The position numbers and the translations under genes were made by a program. 64,000 nucleotides of DNA from Diabrotica undecimpunctata (lineage: Eukaryota > Arthropoda > Insecta > Coleoptera > Chrysomelidae), in NCBI RefSeq assembly GCF_040954645.1, contig NC_092811.1:119051343-119115342 (forward strand). The letters run 5' to 3'. Position 1 is the stretch's first letter; each line of letters opens with the position of its first letter. Positions 10,036-21,109 of this stretch are shown here, one piece after another. Below the pieces are notes generated by a model. It ran no database searches. It was not told the DNA's origin and worked only from the letters and a program-made list of their open reading frames with translations.

Positions 10036-11279
10036 CTTCTTCTTAGAGTGCCATATCCCTACGGAACGTCGGCGACTACCATGCTTATAATATTTTTATA
10101 CTGATCTCGGTCTTGCGCTACGTGTAGCAATTGGTCCGCTGTCAAACCTGTCCACTGCCGCAAATTCCTCAACCAAGAGAGTTTCTTCCGTCCTATCCAT
10201 TTCTTTCCTTCTATTTTACCGTTGAGAATTAGCCGAAGGAACTCATATCTTGGTCCTCTGATTATATGTCCAAGATATTCTAGTTTACGCCTCTTAATAA
10301 TATTTAATAGAGTTCGTTGATGTCCCATTCTTCGAAGAACTTCTTCGTTTCTGGTTCTGCTAGTCCATGGAATTTTTAGTATCCTTCGATACAACCACAT
10401 CTCAAACGCCTCGATTTTATTCATGATATTGGCGTTTAAAGTCCAAGTTTCACATCCATACAAAAGTACAGACCACACGTAACATCTTGTAAACTTTTCA
10501 CGGATTTCCAAATTTAATGAATTTTGAACAAGAATTTTGACAAAGAAGCTTGAATTTTTTAAATGAGTTTCTTGCCTGTTCAATTCTACATCGAATTTCG
10601 AAGGATGGATCTAGATTTTGGGTAATCCAACATCCAAGGTATTTGAATCTCTGAACTCTCTACAGCGGTTTTTGGTTTAATATCAGTTGGGTTGCGCCGA
10701 TATCCACTTTACTGGTCACCATGTATTTAGTTTTATCGATATTTATCGACAGTCCCCAATTTGTGCATTCCATGTCAACTCTATTGATTAGCTCCTGCAG
10801 ATCGTCGATGTTTTCAGCTAGAATCACAGTATCGTCGGCGTACCGTATATTGTTAATTATTTCTCCTCCTATGATAATTCCTTTTTGATCTTTTAAAGCT
10901 TCCCTAAATAGATTCTCAGAATACACGTTAAAGAGGGTGGGAGATAGTATACAGCCTTGTCTTACGCCTCGTTCAATACTGATTGGCTTTGATTCTCTGT
11001 TGTTGGTATTCATAATGGCTGTTTGGTTCCAGTAAAGTTTGGCAATAAGTTTGATGTCTTTCTCATCTAGTTGGATGCTCTGCAAGGCGGTAATTAGTCT
11101 GGTATGCTGAACGCGATCAAATGCCTTTTCAAAATCAATGAAGCACATATATACGGGTTTTCTTACCTCCCAACATCGTTGAAGGAGTGTTTGCATAGAA
11201 AATAGTGCTTCTCTAGTTCCAAGGCATCTCCGGAACCCAAACTGCTCTTGACTAATTATTTCTTCGCACTGAAAGAAGA
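10036..11279 (-). mobile_element. LINE family A, copy 1 (5'-truncated)
   Basis: Two frames on the minus strand, 11196-10660 and 10583-10059, together cover the RT and the C-terminal region. The RT motifs are CFIDFEKAFDRV (A), RQGCILSPTLFN (B) and IRYADDTVILAE (C). After a frame break come YGCETWTL, AFEMWLYRRILKIPWT, RRKLEYLGHIIRG and WLRNLRQWTGL. The 3' end carries TTCTTCTT (plus strand, 10037-10044), i.e. a GAAGAA tail. The endonuclease is missing. The clade is uncertain: a non-LTR element without RNase H. Confidence 0.82.
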
Positions 11280-11429
11280 AAGAAAGAAATGGACCACATC
11301 AAAACAAATTTTTTCATATACACACACTATTCAAATAATTGATAAATTTGCATTTTTACTTTATATCGGTATAAAATATAAACCCTGTACCTTTAAATAA
11401 ATATTTGACTTATGTAAACTCCTAGATTG

Positions 11430-12045
11430 ATTAATATATTTGTACAATGATATATCTTTGACCTTGTGTGTGGCTACTAGATCCACCATCGTGCGCCTTC
11501 AGGTGGTGGATAGGGGAATGCCTCCCAGATATGGGTGGGACCGGGAAAATAAAATACTCGAGGTGGACCTCGAGTATTTTATTCGAGTCGACCCAAAACT
11601 AGCACATAGAAATTGGAAGCAGCATCTTCATTACTGTTAAGCTGTAGAAGACTTTTTCGGAACAGTTTAGTACAGACACTTTAAGACGAAAATTACCATA
11701 TTAGATTAATACAGCTAACATACTGCGATAGAGAAGGGAAACCACCCATTATACTCCCTAAGTAAAGTCATCATATCATCGATTAGTGAAACGAATAATA
11801 TTACTGATTACGAGGTGCGGAACTCAAGATCCGGCAGGGGAAGAAATACATAATTAAATCAGAGGGCTTCCCAAAATCCCTGTGAACAAAACATCAGCAG
11901 ACATAAGATGAAAATGAAGAACCCGTATAGAATAGCTATATGGAATGTAACAACTTGATATGAAGCCGGTAAGTTGAGAAATCTCTCTCTGAAATGGACG
12001 AACTAAATATTACTATCATGGTGGTGGACTTGATCATTATTTTTA
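11430..12045 (+). pseudogene. RTE-like LINE, 5' region and start of endonuclease
   Basis: 11490-11880 looks like the leader of RTE-type elements. Around 11908-12040 the frame reads KMKNPYRIAIWNVTT then EAGKLRNLSLEMDELNITIM, the N-terminus of an exonuclease-endonuclease-phosphatase (EEP) nuclease (usual pattern RIATWNVRTL...LNIDILG). It stops after about 40 residues, so the catalytic centre is absent. It is a 3'-truncated relic, which ordinary LINE insertion does not produce, so later deletion is likely. Confidence 0.5.
11548..11583. repeat. Perfect 17-bp inverted repeat (hairpin)
   Basis: AATAAAATACTCGAGGT, two bases GG, then the exact reverse complement. It lies in the leader of the RTE-like fragment. 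Confidence 0.85.
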
Positions 12046-12910
12046 AGCTTAATAATCTAATCTCCTGAATTGCTTCAGTTAATTTGTTTTACATATTCCT
12101 TCCCGTTCTCTGCTTTAGAATTCACTTTTTCATGTTTCCCATCACAGAATTAATTATGGTTCAAATATAGGTGTGGTCCTACTTCTCATGCATGCTAATC
12201 AGTTATCTCATTATAGTAGAATTTCACTATTTGGGAGAGTGATTCATCGTTTAAACGCTGAATATCCTCAAATTTAAATGTACACAGCGGCCCTCGAAAA
12301 CTACCCGTTTTCTCAATTGCAATTTGCGTTTTCTCATAAGAAATTACACAATATATAAGTAGTATATTTATTTGTGTTTCTCTATAGAAAAACTGACCAT
12401 GATTTGTCGTACAGTGTAGCCAATTCTTCTTCACACGTAGTAATTATGGTCATACAAAACCTGTATTCTTCCACGCAGCGATTATTACCGTCATAAAAAT
12501 ACCAAAAAACATGATTTTTTCAATAGTAAAAATTAAGCACAAAATTGTAATTAAATAAATTTTATTTATATGTTCCGTTTCGTTACATATTTAAATTTAT
12601 AAAATAAACATCGATATTTTAAAACAATATTTTTCAATCGTTTGGTAACTTTGGAATTAGCGACGGAACTCCGTTTCAATTCCGACCCACAGAAAGCCGT
12701 AAAACTAGTTTTTGTCGAGCATCAACATCAACAATAGTTCATTTACATTGGCGTTTCTGAGGGTAGGGCATGTGTTGCATTTTGTGAATATATTTTATGC
12801 GATAAGTTTGTGTTATTGATAAAACGTGTTATTGATAATACGAGTGTTATAATTTGTCGTTTTATAGTAAATTTTTAGTTATATTCTGTGATTTATTGGT
12901 TTGAGTTTTA
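12046..12910. other. No gene seen
   Basis: Noncoding by inspection. The last 250 bases lead into the IS630-like gene and may contain its terminal repeat and leader, which I could not delimit. Confidence 0.4.
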
Positions 12911-14025
12911 TTGGAGTTGGACGAAAAACCGAGTTGTAAAAACGTTAACGTCCGAAGAGAAGGTAATGATACGAACGTTTATAAAGGAATTGTCGGCAGA
13001 AAAATGGCAATAAATGTTAGCCACGCGGTCGACATTTGTAGCAGTTTAACAAAAGTATCCGTTAGCTGTATTTATCGTGTACTTAAAAATACATCGGAAA
13101 ATAAAAAGCAAGAAAAAAGTAAAACTAGAGGTAGGAAAAGCATTGTTTTGGATGACGAGACGAGGAATATTATACGTCGAAAAATTCATTCATTTTATTT
13201 TCTGAATGAAATTCCAACACTGAAAAATATTTTTCAAGAGCTCGAAAACTATGACTTCTTACCCAAGATATCTCGTAGAGTCTTAATCAGGACCATGCGC
13301 GAAATGCACTTTCGATATGTAAAACTCAACAGAAAAAGTAAGCTATTAGAAAAAAATTAAATTATTGTGTGAAGAAGAAAATATTTAGAAGAAATACGCA
13401 AAATTCGCAGCACTGGACGCAAAATATGTTATTTGGATGAAACCTGGATTAACGAATGTCATAGGTACAGTTGGAAAAGTTTGGCAAGATTTAAATGTCA
13501 AAAGTAAACGCGAAGCATTTATAGAAGGCTGATCTACAGGATTAAAAGCTCCATCAGGAAAGGTACGGCCTTTAATCATCACCCATATAGGAAGTGATAC
13601 AGGGTTTCTTGATGATGGTTTTCTTTAATTTGAGTCGAAAAAACAGGTGATTATGAAAGAAATTGAAAGGGAGGATTTAAGAATGGCTTACAGAAAAGGG
13701 GATTGCATACGAAGAATCAATGCTCAAAATTTAGCTACATTCCACGGTTAAGGAAAAGTGAATATCTTAAATATGCTGTAGATGAAACTGCAAAAGATGA
13801 TGGTGTCAAAGTTCTGCGTCTACCACCTTATAATTGCGAACTTAATCCTATCGAACTTATCTGGGCGCAAGTAAAAGGAGAAGTAGCACGCAATAACAAA
13901 ACGTTCAAATTAAACGAAATTAAGAAACTTTTGATTCAAGCAATCCTCCATGTAACTCCAGAGAAATGGGCTATGAAAATGTATGTATATATAGAAAATG
14001 TAGTCATAATTTTCGATGGGTGATG
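12911..14025 (+). pseudogene. IS630/Tc1-like transposase (degenerate)
   Basis: The first frame (to 13360) has a helix-turn-helix region with VSVSCIYRVLKNTSENKK and then a linker with KTRGRKSIVLDDETRNIIRRKIHSFY and IPTLKNIFQEL. In other frames follow ICYLDETWIN (first catalytic Asp) and LTEKGIAYEESML-like residues. The frame at 13703-14023 has LPPYNCELNPIELIWAQVKGEVA, with the last catalytic Glu in the usual NPIExxWxxxK block. The middle catalytic region around 13600 is lost. Several frameshifts show it is inactive. Confidence 0.72.
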
Positions 14026-14084
14026 AATATTATGCTACAACACTTTGAAATTTTGAAACCATAAAAGATTTCGTATGCCGTAGA

Positions 14085-14225
14085 GGGTTAACTACTTTCT
14101 TTAAGAAAATTTACAACGAAGAAATAAAACCAAAGGATTGGTTGGAGTCACTGTTTATAACATTGCCAAAGAAAAGCAGGCCCACCAAATGTAGAGATTT
14201 TACTTTTACGAATTACACAAAACCA
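14085..14225 (+). pseudogene. LINE reverse transcriptase fragment
   Basis: A short stretch reads FKKIYNEEIKPKDWLESLFITLPKKS followed by KCRDFTFTNY, matching the RT region around PxxWxxSxxxPIPKK and CxDYRxIxL. It has no flanking RT motifs. Confidence 0.5.
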
Positions 14226-15035
14226 AGTATTCCTTACAAATAAAGAAGTACTGGAGAGGGTTGGTAAAGAAACACAAATAAGCACTAGTTTTTTTCTTCA
14301 TTAGTTATTTGTAAACATTTCTGCCTGTTTTCAGTTGTTATTGTTAATTGTTTGTTGATTATAATATAACTGTATAGTTCAATACAAAATTTTTCTTAAC
14401 TTTTTCTCAAATCTTTTAGCAGGGCCATTTAACCAATTTGAACTAACAAATTATGTACAATATTTTATTACTTCCAATACTGAGAGATTTCCAACTTTTC
14501 TATTTGATCTCCCTATTTGTAGTGTATTTAGAACAAATAATATTTCATCAAAAAGCTAAAACAAGTCGAAATCCCTTAATTCTTTCGTCTTACCGTCGTT
14601 CTAGCTTCGTTCTAAAAGAAAAGGGATAACTTTTTAATTAGAATTGACTTCCTTTTGCTAGATTATGCTTGTGTGTTAAAGTTGAGCCCCTTTTAACCGA
14701 ACTGGCGGAGGATAATGTCATTAACTCAAGGCGATTAATGGCATTGATTACCGAAATGGATTTTCTGGTCACCTTTCATTTATTTAACCCCTTTCGGGAA
14801 TGAGTAAACGACTCGGGAGGATTTTATTGTTCTTTGCCCGCGCCAAGAATATCCGTAGGTAATTTCAAAAAGTTTCCATGAATAGTCGACGAAATGTGGA
14901 CTAATAGCATCTAGCAAAAGCGTCATTAATTTCTTGGGGTGTTTCTGGCACACAAACAATTCTTTTTATGTTTCGTAAAAAAACTATTTATCTTTAATAA
15001 CAGTAAATTTACTAAAAGAGTGCTAGTCAAAAGGA
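14226..15035. other. No gene seen
   Basis: Noncoding, with a moderately GC-rich patch at 14680-14900. No repeat or reading frame supports a call. Confidence 0.4.
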
Positions 15036-15039
15036 ATAA

Positions 15040-15345
15040 AATAGGTGAATCAAAGAAAACCTATCTACAGAAAAGGAGATTATACCAATAGTACAAATTA
15101 CAGGCACATTTCATAGCTTTGTATGACTTGCAAGGTATATGAACAAATAAGTTAAAGTAGGCTAAGGAAAAAATTGATAAAACAATAAGTGGTACCCAAG
15201 CGGTACTTAGAGCAGAAAAATCTACCAACGACTAAATATTTTTAATGAGGAAAACTTCTGAAAAAATATTAGCCAAAAATAAAAAGATATACATCTGCGC
15301 CCTACTAGATACAGAAAAGCCTTCGATAGTGTAAATGTTCGCTTC
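15040..15345 (+). pseudogene. LINE reverse transcriptase fragment, motif A region
   Basis: Broken frames read KGDYTNSTNYRHIS, CMTCKVYEQIS and, shifted, YICALLDTEKAFDSVNV, i.e. the RT region from the NYR block to palm motif A. It is followed by a T-rich stretch and the end of the piggyBac gene on the opposite strand. It may be from the same family as the 14085 fragment, but this cannot be shown. Confidence 0.5.
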
Positions 15346-15424
15346 TTCGATTTTTTTTAATATTGGTATAAATTTTTTTTTATTAAAAATATTTATATGC
15401 ATATTTATATAAACTTTCTAAAAA

Positions 15425-16990
15425 TTATTTTATTTTTTTAAAGGGAATCTTTACAGCATCCCTTTGATTACATTTTATGAAAATTTTCGAAACAATCGAT
15501 ACAGAGTCCGACATTACACTTTTCACATTGTGTTCGAACAGTTTTTTGCAGTCCAATCCACAGCACCGTCTTCTGTTACAAGGCTCCACCAAACGATTTC
15601 TTCCATCAAGTCCTATCTCTCTGCAAACTTTGCTATCTAGTTCAGATTTGAAACCACGCGGACGACCAGCACCTATGGAAGCAACACCATATTTCTGCAA
15701 AATAACCTGAACGATGCTTCTTCTAAAATCCAGTTGAGGCATATTACAACTAGATTTTCTTTTTAACCTCCAGGCGTTATGAATGGGTGCATCCAAAAAC
15801 CATGTAAATATTGGCCACCACCACTTTTTACCACGAATAGATATTCGGTAACATGAAATATTTTGGTCCCTTTTGTCTGTACCGCCCATATTCTTCGTGT
15901 AGTAAGTAAATAGTGATGGACGCATGACTGAAATTTTATTTTCTGTTCTCGAGAATAACTGTGGACATATGTAATTAGTTGAACACCATAAGCAGTAGAT
16001 GCAGCGGCCACAACTAAATTGCTTATCCATTTTATGACAATTATTACATTTTTTTGATCTAATTGAACAGCATATTCTCCGCGGTTTTCCTTTTTCATTA
16101 GTTTATTGCTTTTTATGTTACAGGTTTTTGGACTCCTATTACCCGTTCCATGGTATCCTCTGTCCCTAAGTTCTTTTAACAACACCATACCAGTAAATAA
16201 ATTATAGTAATAAATATGCATAGGTAAACTTATAAGTTGATTTGGAAAATTGTCAAGCATTTGTACTAAGGCTACCAAATTTATTTTCGTAGTCATTATT
16301 GCTATGAGGATGTTTACCTTGGCAAACGTCAAAATTATCAAAATATCGTCAAAATATCTTGATATGATATTTTATACTTTATATACAAATCTAATAGGTT
16401 TATTTCGAAATATCGTCAAATTGCAATAAAACGATTCCTTTTCATAGAATTGTAAAGAAATTCATTGCGCAGATCCTCTTGTGAGTTCTAATAGTTTCTC
16501 TTTAAACCATACAAAATTAGTATGGCTAAGAAAACTTACTTATTGCATGTAGCATATGCAGCATACTTATTACTTTCTTCACAAAAAAGTCGCAAAAACC
16601 TTGTCATCTATATTCAAGCGAAATATATCATATAGACTTAATTCCTTGTATTTTGTATAAGAAGGAAAAGAAAAATCAAACAAGGGTGGTACTATATCAC
16701 CTGCTATCCATACAGTCTCTAGATATAAGCTTTCTTGGTAGATTTTTTGATAGAATTCTCTATGGTTTCAGCTACTTCATGAACCGAGTCATTTATTTGT
16801 TGTTCATCCCCCTCATATTCTAACTGATTTTGACTCTCATTATATGCATTTATCACAACCTCTGCACCTGCACGTAATTTTCTACCGGTTAGGTTATCAA
16901 CTAGTCCTCCTTCCTCATCACCAGAGTTCTCGTGAGTTAGTACATTTGGACCTGGAGGCACTATACATATTTCATTTAAATCTTGATCGT
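15425..16990 (-). pseudogene. piggyBac-type transposase (degenerate, minus strand)
   Basis: Read on the minus strand: the N-terminal acidic frame (16961-16719) has MPPGPNVLTHENSGDEEGG and LTGRKLRAGAEV. A poorly preserved middle follows. Then come two overlapping frames (16341-15763 and 16030-15425) with MHIYYYNLFTGMVLLKELRDRGY, NMGGTDKRDQNISCYRISIRG, KKWWWPIFTW and MPQLDFRRSIVQVILQKYG. GGTDKxDQN holds the last catalytic Asp. The Asp normally found in the IYYDNLFT block is Tyr here, so catalysis would fail even without the frame break near 16000. The end has CNRRRCC and CxxCN-like residues of the C-terminal zinc domain. It is a different lineage from the 7.3 kb copy. Confidence 0.8.
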
Positions 16991-17531
16991 AATCGTTTCT
17001 CAGCAGTTAATGCTTCTTTCAAAGTAATACCACTAAAGCAATAAAAATAGGTTGATATTATAAGATTACCAGACAAAAAAAACGGTTGTGGCAGTCAGTG
17101 GAAGTTACACTTCTATACACGCATTCGACGTTACAAATTTATTTGGGAGTCAATCTGCACAATCATTACATATGTAATGCTATAGGTCAGACATAGCAGA
17201 AAGAGAAACAGAATTAATAACAACTTACTAACAATTAATAAACAACTTTTGACCTGATATAAGTAAATAAAGGATTGAATCAATATTTTAATGAAAATGT
17301 ATATTTTTATTTTCATATATGTATGAAAGGAGTTGAATGCAAAAATTTTTTTACACATACACTGCAGTAAAATTCATTGTTTATTTTGTTATTAATATAA
17401 TAATACAATACAAATTAAAATGCAATATTCATAAGTATTTAAAAATGACAATAATATACATAACTTTTCTACTGACGCATATAGGTTTTACCATTATACA
17501 TTTACCATGTAATAATATTAATAAAAAAGTC

Positions 17532-17603
17532 CTCCCCGACTGGGAATCGAACCCCGGTCTCCCGCGTGACAGGCGGGGATACTGACTACTATACTATCGA
17601 GGA
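17532..17603 (-). tRNA. tRNA-Asp(GTC)-like gene or pseudogene
   Basis: The minus strand reads TCCTCGATAGTATAG..., with an anticodon loop CTGTCAC (GTC anticodon at 17570-17568), a T-loop GGTTCGATTCC and a seven-pair acceptor stem TCCTCGA/TCGGGGA ending in a G discriminator. This is the animal tRNA-Asp pattern. TTTTTT at 17523-17528 would end polymerase III transcription. Two doubtful points are a T-stem mismatch (CCCAG where CCCCG is expected) and A in place of the first G of the D-loop GG. It sits in a roughly 210-bp insert in the long-TIR transposon, flanked by ATAATATTAATAAA-like repeats (17511-17526, 17740-17754), so a retroposed pseudogene is possible. Confidence 0.6.
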
Positions 17604-17879
17604 CATGACACAAACGTATTTCAAAATTGACAGTTCTGGATCATACAGTGATTTATTGAGATTATTATTTTGAAATACAAAAGACTAATATAATTATGAA
17701 CATTTAATAAATAATACAAAACATATAACACAAATAATAATATTAATAAATATGATAAAGATGGGAGACTGTGATAAATTTTTTCAACATTATAATACAT
17801 CTTCGTTGATACAACTTCATTAAGTTTGTAAGTAGTGAATTTTTGAATTGATTATACCAACGCCAACAATTTATTCATC

Positions 17880-17935
17880 ACATTTGTAGCTCCCTGATGA
17901 AGGACATAACCAATGTCCGAAAGCTTGAAATAAAG
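17880..17935 (+). ncRNA. Hammerhead-ribozyme-like motif 2
   Basis: Core CTGATGA (17894-17900), stem II GGACAT/ATGTCC with loop AACCA, GAAA (17919-17922), then a palindromic AGCT that could make stem III between two molecules, followed by T at the cleavage position. One extra A lies between core and stem II. TTTATT at about 17869 can pair with AATAAA at 17929-17934 as an outer stem I, with a large internal loop. A TA array follows 60 bases downstream. Confidence 0.5.
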
Positions 17936-17992
17936 ATTTAAAAGAGTAAACGTTTCATTTTTTATTGCTGCAAACCCAATATTTAACGTTTA

Positions 17993-17994
<2 letters not shown>

Positions 17995-18067
<73 letters not shown>
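17995..18067. repeat. (TA)n microsatellite
   Basis: About 36 perfect TA units between hammerhead-like motifs 2 and 3. Confidence 0.95.
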
Positions 18068-18074
<7 letters not shown>

Positions 18075-18075
18075 A

Positions 18076-18142
18076 ATCTTTTTTATTTGTAGTGAACTGA
18101 TGATGCTTTTAAAAAGAAAAAGCGAAACGTATTCGAATAAAG
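18076..18142 (+). ncRNA. Hammerhead-ribozyme-like motif 3
   Basis: Core CTGATGA (18097-18103), stem II GCTTTT/AAAAGC, GAAA (18124-18127), palindromic ACGT (18127-18130) as minimal stem III, then A at the cleavage position. Stem I is good: GAA (18094-18096) pairs with TTC (18132-18134), and after an internal loop TTTATT pairs with AATAAA. One extra T lies after the core. It lies between two TA arrays. Confidence 0.55.
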
Positions 18143-18221
18143 CAATAAAGTAGTTGACGACTTTTATTTGCCAATTATTGACCGATAAAACCTCTGCTAT
18201 TCAACCATTGAATATATTCCA

Positions 18222-18223
18222 AA

Positions 18224-18312
<89 letters not shown>
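18222..18312. repeat. (AT)n microsatellite
   Basis: About 40 AT units. The apparent open frame across it (alternating Tyr-Ile) is an artefact. Confidence 0.95.
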
Positions 18313-18318
<6 letters not shown>

Positions 18319-18480
18319 ATTATATATACCTACAAACGGAACATTTTTATATTCGAGAGAGGAAGAGAGAAAATATATCTTCTGTCTCTCTCTTACTCAT
18401 TATCTTACATATGTAATAATTTCACAGATTCACTCCCATACAAATTTCCAACGTGGAGCGCGCGTATAAAGTATAACTTC

Positions 18481-18884
18481 AAAAATATTACCCACTGCCC
18501 ACATTTACGCCTAACGTGTTCATATGATCACATTACTAATAAATGTGTAATTATAAAATACTAAAGTACTATTTTGAAGTGTAAATGATTTTCAGATAAA
18601 GTTGAACTTATTTGTATAACATGTTACACCACAAACCAAATTTTAAAAAGTTTTTTATATAAATGAAATACTCACACAAATAGGATGTACGGATTTATCA
18701 TTTTCCAAACTGCTTACCACCAAATTCACTACTACAAATAATACTTCTGAAATCAATTCAATGCACTGTTTAATATTTTAAATTTACACTAAGGCATAAG
18801 CAACGCATTGGCCTTAAGCCGAGGTTAAAATTATCAGTGTTGCCAAAAAAATAAAATCTTGAGTGTTGTTATGTGTGATCATAT
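18481..18884. other. No gene seen
   Basis: AT-rich noncoding spacer between two transposons. Confidence 0.4.
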
Positions 18885-18972
18885 GATCACGTCAGTAGCG
18901 AACCCAGGGGGGTTTTGGGGGTTAACCCCCCCCCCACAGGGCACTGTTCCGACACCGTTACTCACAAATTTT

Positions 18973-20689
18973 CTTCTTCATGTGCCTTGTCCGTTCCGAA
19001 CGTTGGCAATCAACATGGCTATTCTGACTTTGTTTACGGCAGATCTGAATAGTTCAGCAGATGATAATCCGAACCATTGCCGCAAGTTTTGGAGCCACGA
19101 GTGTCTTCTCCTCCCTGGACCCCTTCTGCTGTCTATTTTCCCTTGAACGATCAGTTGTAGTACTCTATATTTATTATGTCTCATAACGTGACCCAAGTAT
19201 TCCAACTTTCTTTTCTTTATACTTATTCCTACCTCTCTCTCTTTACCTATCCGGCGTAGTACCTCTTCGTTGGTCACGTGCTCAGTCCAGGATATACGTA
19301 ATATACGTCGGTAAGCCCACATTTCAAGGGCCTCTACTTTTTTCATCAATGTTGCGGTCATTGTCCACGCCTCCATTCCATATAACAAAACCGGGAATAC
19401 ATAACATTTCAGAAGTCGAATTTTGAGAGGTAGGGTGAGGCTTTTAAAGGTGAAAATTTGCTTCATGCTAGTGAACGATGCTCTTGCCTTTTTTACTCTT
19501 ATACGTATTTCCTTCGCTTGATCCCAATTTGAGTTAACTGTTGTTCCCAAGTAGATGTACGAATCCACGTGTTCAATTCTTTCATTGTCTAATATCAGTT
19601 GCTGTGGTGGTTGTTGTTGGGTTTTGCTTACTAACATCCATTTGGTTTTTGTGATATTTAGTCTGAGTCCGTATTGTGCACTTGTTTTTTGTATCTTACT
19701 CATTAGGCAACTCAGTTCCTCCATGCTACTTGCTAGAATCACAGTGTCATCAGCATACCTTATGTTATTAATTATTTCTCCATTTATCTTTATGCCTTCT
19801 GTGCTTTCCTCCAGCGCTGTCTTAAATACTTCTTCTGAGAATATATTAAAGACAATAGGAGACAAGATACAGCCCTGTCGTACCCCTTTCTTGATCTCAA
19901 TTTTATTGGTCAATGTAGATCTTACTTTCACTTTAGCTGTTTGGCCCCAATAGAGACTCGCTATTGTTCGAATGTCTCTGTAGTCGACTCCGATCTTATG
20001 GAGAACTTCAATTATCTTTTCGTGCTTTACGTTATCGAATGCTTTTGCGTAGTCTATAAAGCATATGTACACATCTTTGTTCATATCTCTGCAGCGCTGG
20101 ATGAGTACCTGTAGACTAAAAAGTGCTTCTCTTGTCCCAAGAGAATTCCGAAACCCAAACTGCGAATCTCCAATGTTATCCTCACATTTTTTGCTTATTC
20201 TGTTGTAAATAACCTTGGTGTATGCCTTCGAAATGTGGTTAATTAGACTTATCATCCGATGTTGATCACAAGACTTTGCTTTTGGTTTTTTCGGTATGGC
20301 AACAAAAGTTGACTCTAGCCAGTCTTCAGGAAACTCCCCGCTGTTATAAATATTGTTAAAGAGTCTAACGAGTGAGTCTAGAAATTGACTGTTTGTTTCG
20401 CACAGCATTTTCAATACTTCCCCGTATACGTTATCGTTGCCTGGTCTTTTGTTATTTTTAAGACCCTTTATAGCATTCTCCACTTCTGATTTTAGAATAG
20501 AAGGGCCAGTATCATCATTGCTCAGTGTATACCCACTAGGACGGTCATCATTAAACAGTTGTTCCACATAAGTTTCCCAGATTCTAACTATTTTGTCGGG
20601 GTCTAGTTGTAGATTTCCATTATCATCGCATAGCCCTTTCGATAAAATATTGTAGCTTTTCTTTGTTGTGAGTTCCTTTATCTTCTTAT
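18973..20689 (-). mobile_element. LINE family A, copy 2 (longest copy)
   Basis: Flanked by the 10-bp duplication CACAAATTTT (18963-18972 and 20690-20699). The 3' end has TTCTTCTTC on the plus strand at 18971-18979. It is truncated before the endonuclease. It lies inside the hAT-like element, so it is younger than that element. Confidence 0.87.
18978..20689 (-). CDS. LINE A reverse transcriptase, uninterrupted C-terminal 529+ residues
   Basis: An open frame with no stop covers RT and the whole C-terminus. From its first internal Met (20567) it is 529 codons, and the frame stays open upstream to the truncation point. It shows KRPGNDNVYGEVLK (fingers), FVAIPKKPKAKSCDQHRMISL, FGFRNSLGTREALF, CFIDYAKAFDNV (motif A with catalytic Asp), RQGCILSPIVFN (B), IRYADDTVILASS (C), YIYLGTTVN, LLYGMEAWTM, ALEMWAYRRILRISWTEHVTNEEVLRRIG, RKLEYLGHVMRH and WLQNLRQWFGL. 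It has no RNase H domain. All RT catalytic residues are present, but without endonuclease it cannot move by itself. The intact frame suggests a recent insertion. Confidence 0.85.
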
Positions 20690-21109
20690 CACAAATTTTA
20701 AGGACTCAAAATGGAGGTAAGCCTAAAAAAAAAATCGGTGCCCAACCAAACCCCCCTAACCAACAAAAAAATTCTAAATGCGCCACTGAATCACGCTAGG
20801 CGCTAATGGGTTAAGACTAAAAAAGTTAGATGGCAGATGAAGCTATTTCAAGAGGGTTTTAAAAGAGAGGTGTGTTCCAAGAGTTTTAAACGAACTACAG
20901 ACTGTTTTAAAGATTACTAGGATTAAAGAATATCATGAACAGGCATAGTTCAATCTCCGTATTTTAGCTTGTCTCTTGTAAGTGCGTTCCGGGGCATCTC
21001 TAGATAAGTTTCAACGGACAATGTTGCCTTCTCTGGAGCAGCAATTGGACTGCGCGTTCACATTTTCATACAAAGAACGTTTCAGTTTGGTTCGGTGAAG
21101 ATATGATCT

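Larger units (their letters stand above)
17086..18480. mobile_element. Long-TIR DNA transposon, copy 1 (non-autonomous)
   Basis: The left end (17100-17200: GTTACACTTCTATACACGC...GGGAGTCAATCTG...ATTACATATG) reappears as reverse complement at the right end (18355-18475). The same two ends bracket a second copy at 37226-39330. Internal sequence 17256-17525 is also shared with 38905-39165. The copy has been enlarged by a tRNA-Asp-like insert, two hammerhead-like tails and two TA arrays. No transposase is encoded, so the superfamily is unknown. Ends are given to within about 20 bases. Confidence 0.65.
18893..20788. mobile_element. hAT-like non-autonomous element, split by LINE A copy 2
   Basis: Termini are CAGTAGCGAACCC at 18893 and, read inward from 20788, CAGTGGCGCATTT. 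The 8 bp outside them are GATCACGT (18885-18892) and AATCACGC (20789-20796), matching at six of eight positions, as expected for an old 8-bp hAT duplication. The internal part is G/C-homopolymer-rich on the left and has a C-run complement on the right. There is no transposase. Without the LINE it would be only about 170 bp, i.e. a small MITE. Confidence 0.6.

Noticed and set aside
18227..18469. Open frame of alternating Tyr-Ile
   Set aside because: Translation of an AT microsatellite; no coding evidence.
19555..19953. Plus-strand frame of 132 codons
   Set aside because: It is the antisense of the LINE A reverse transcriptase.
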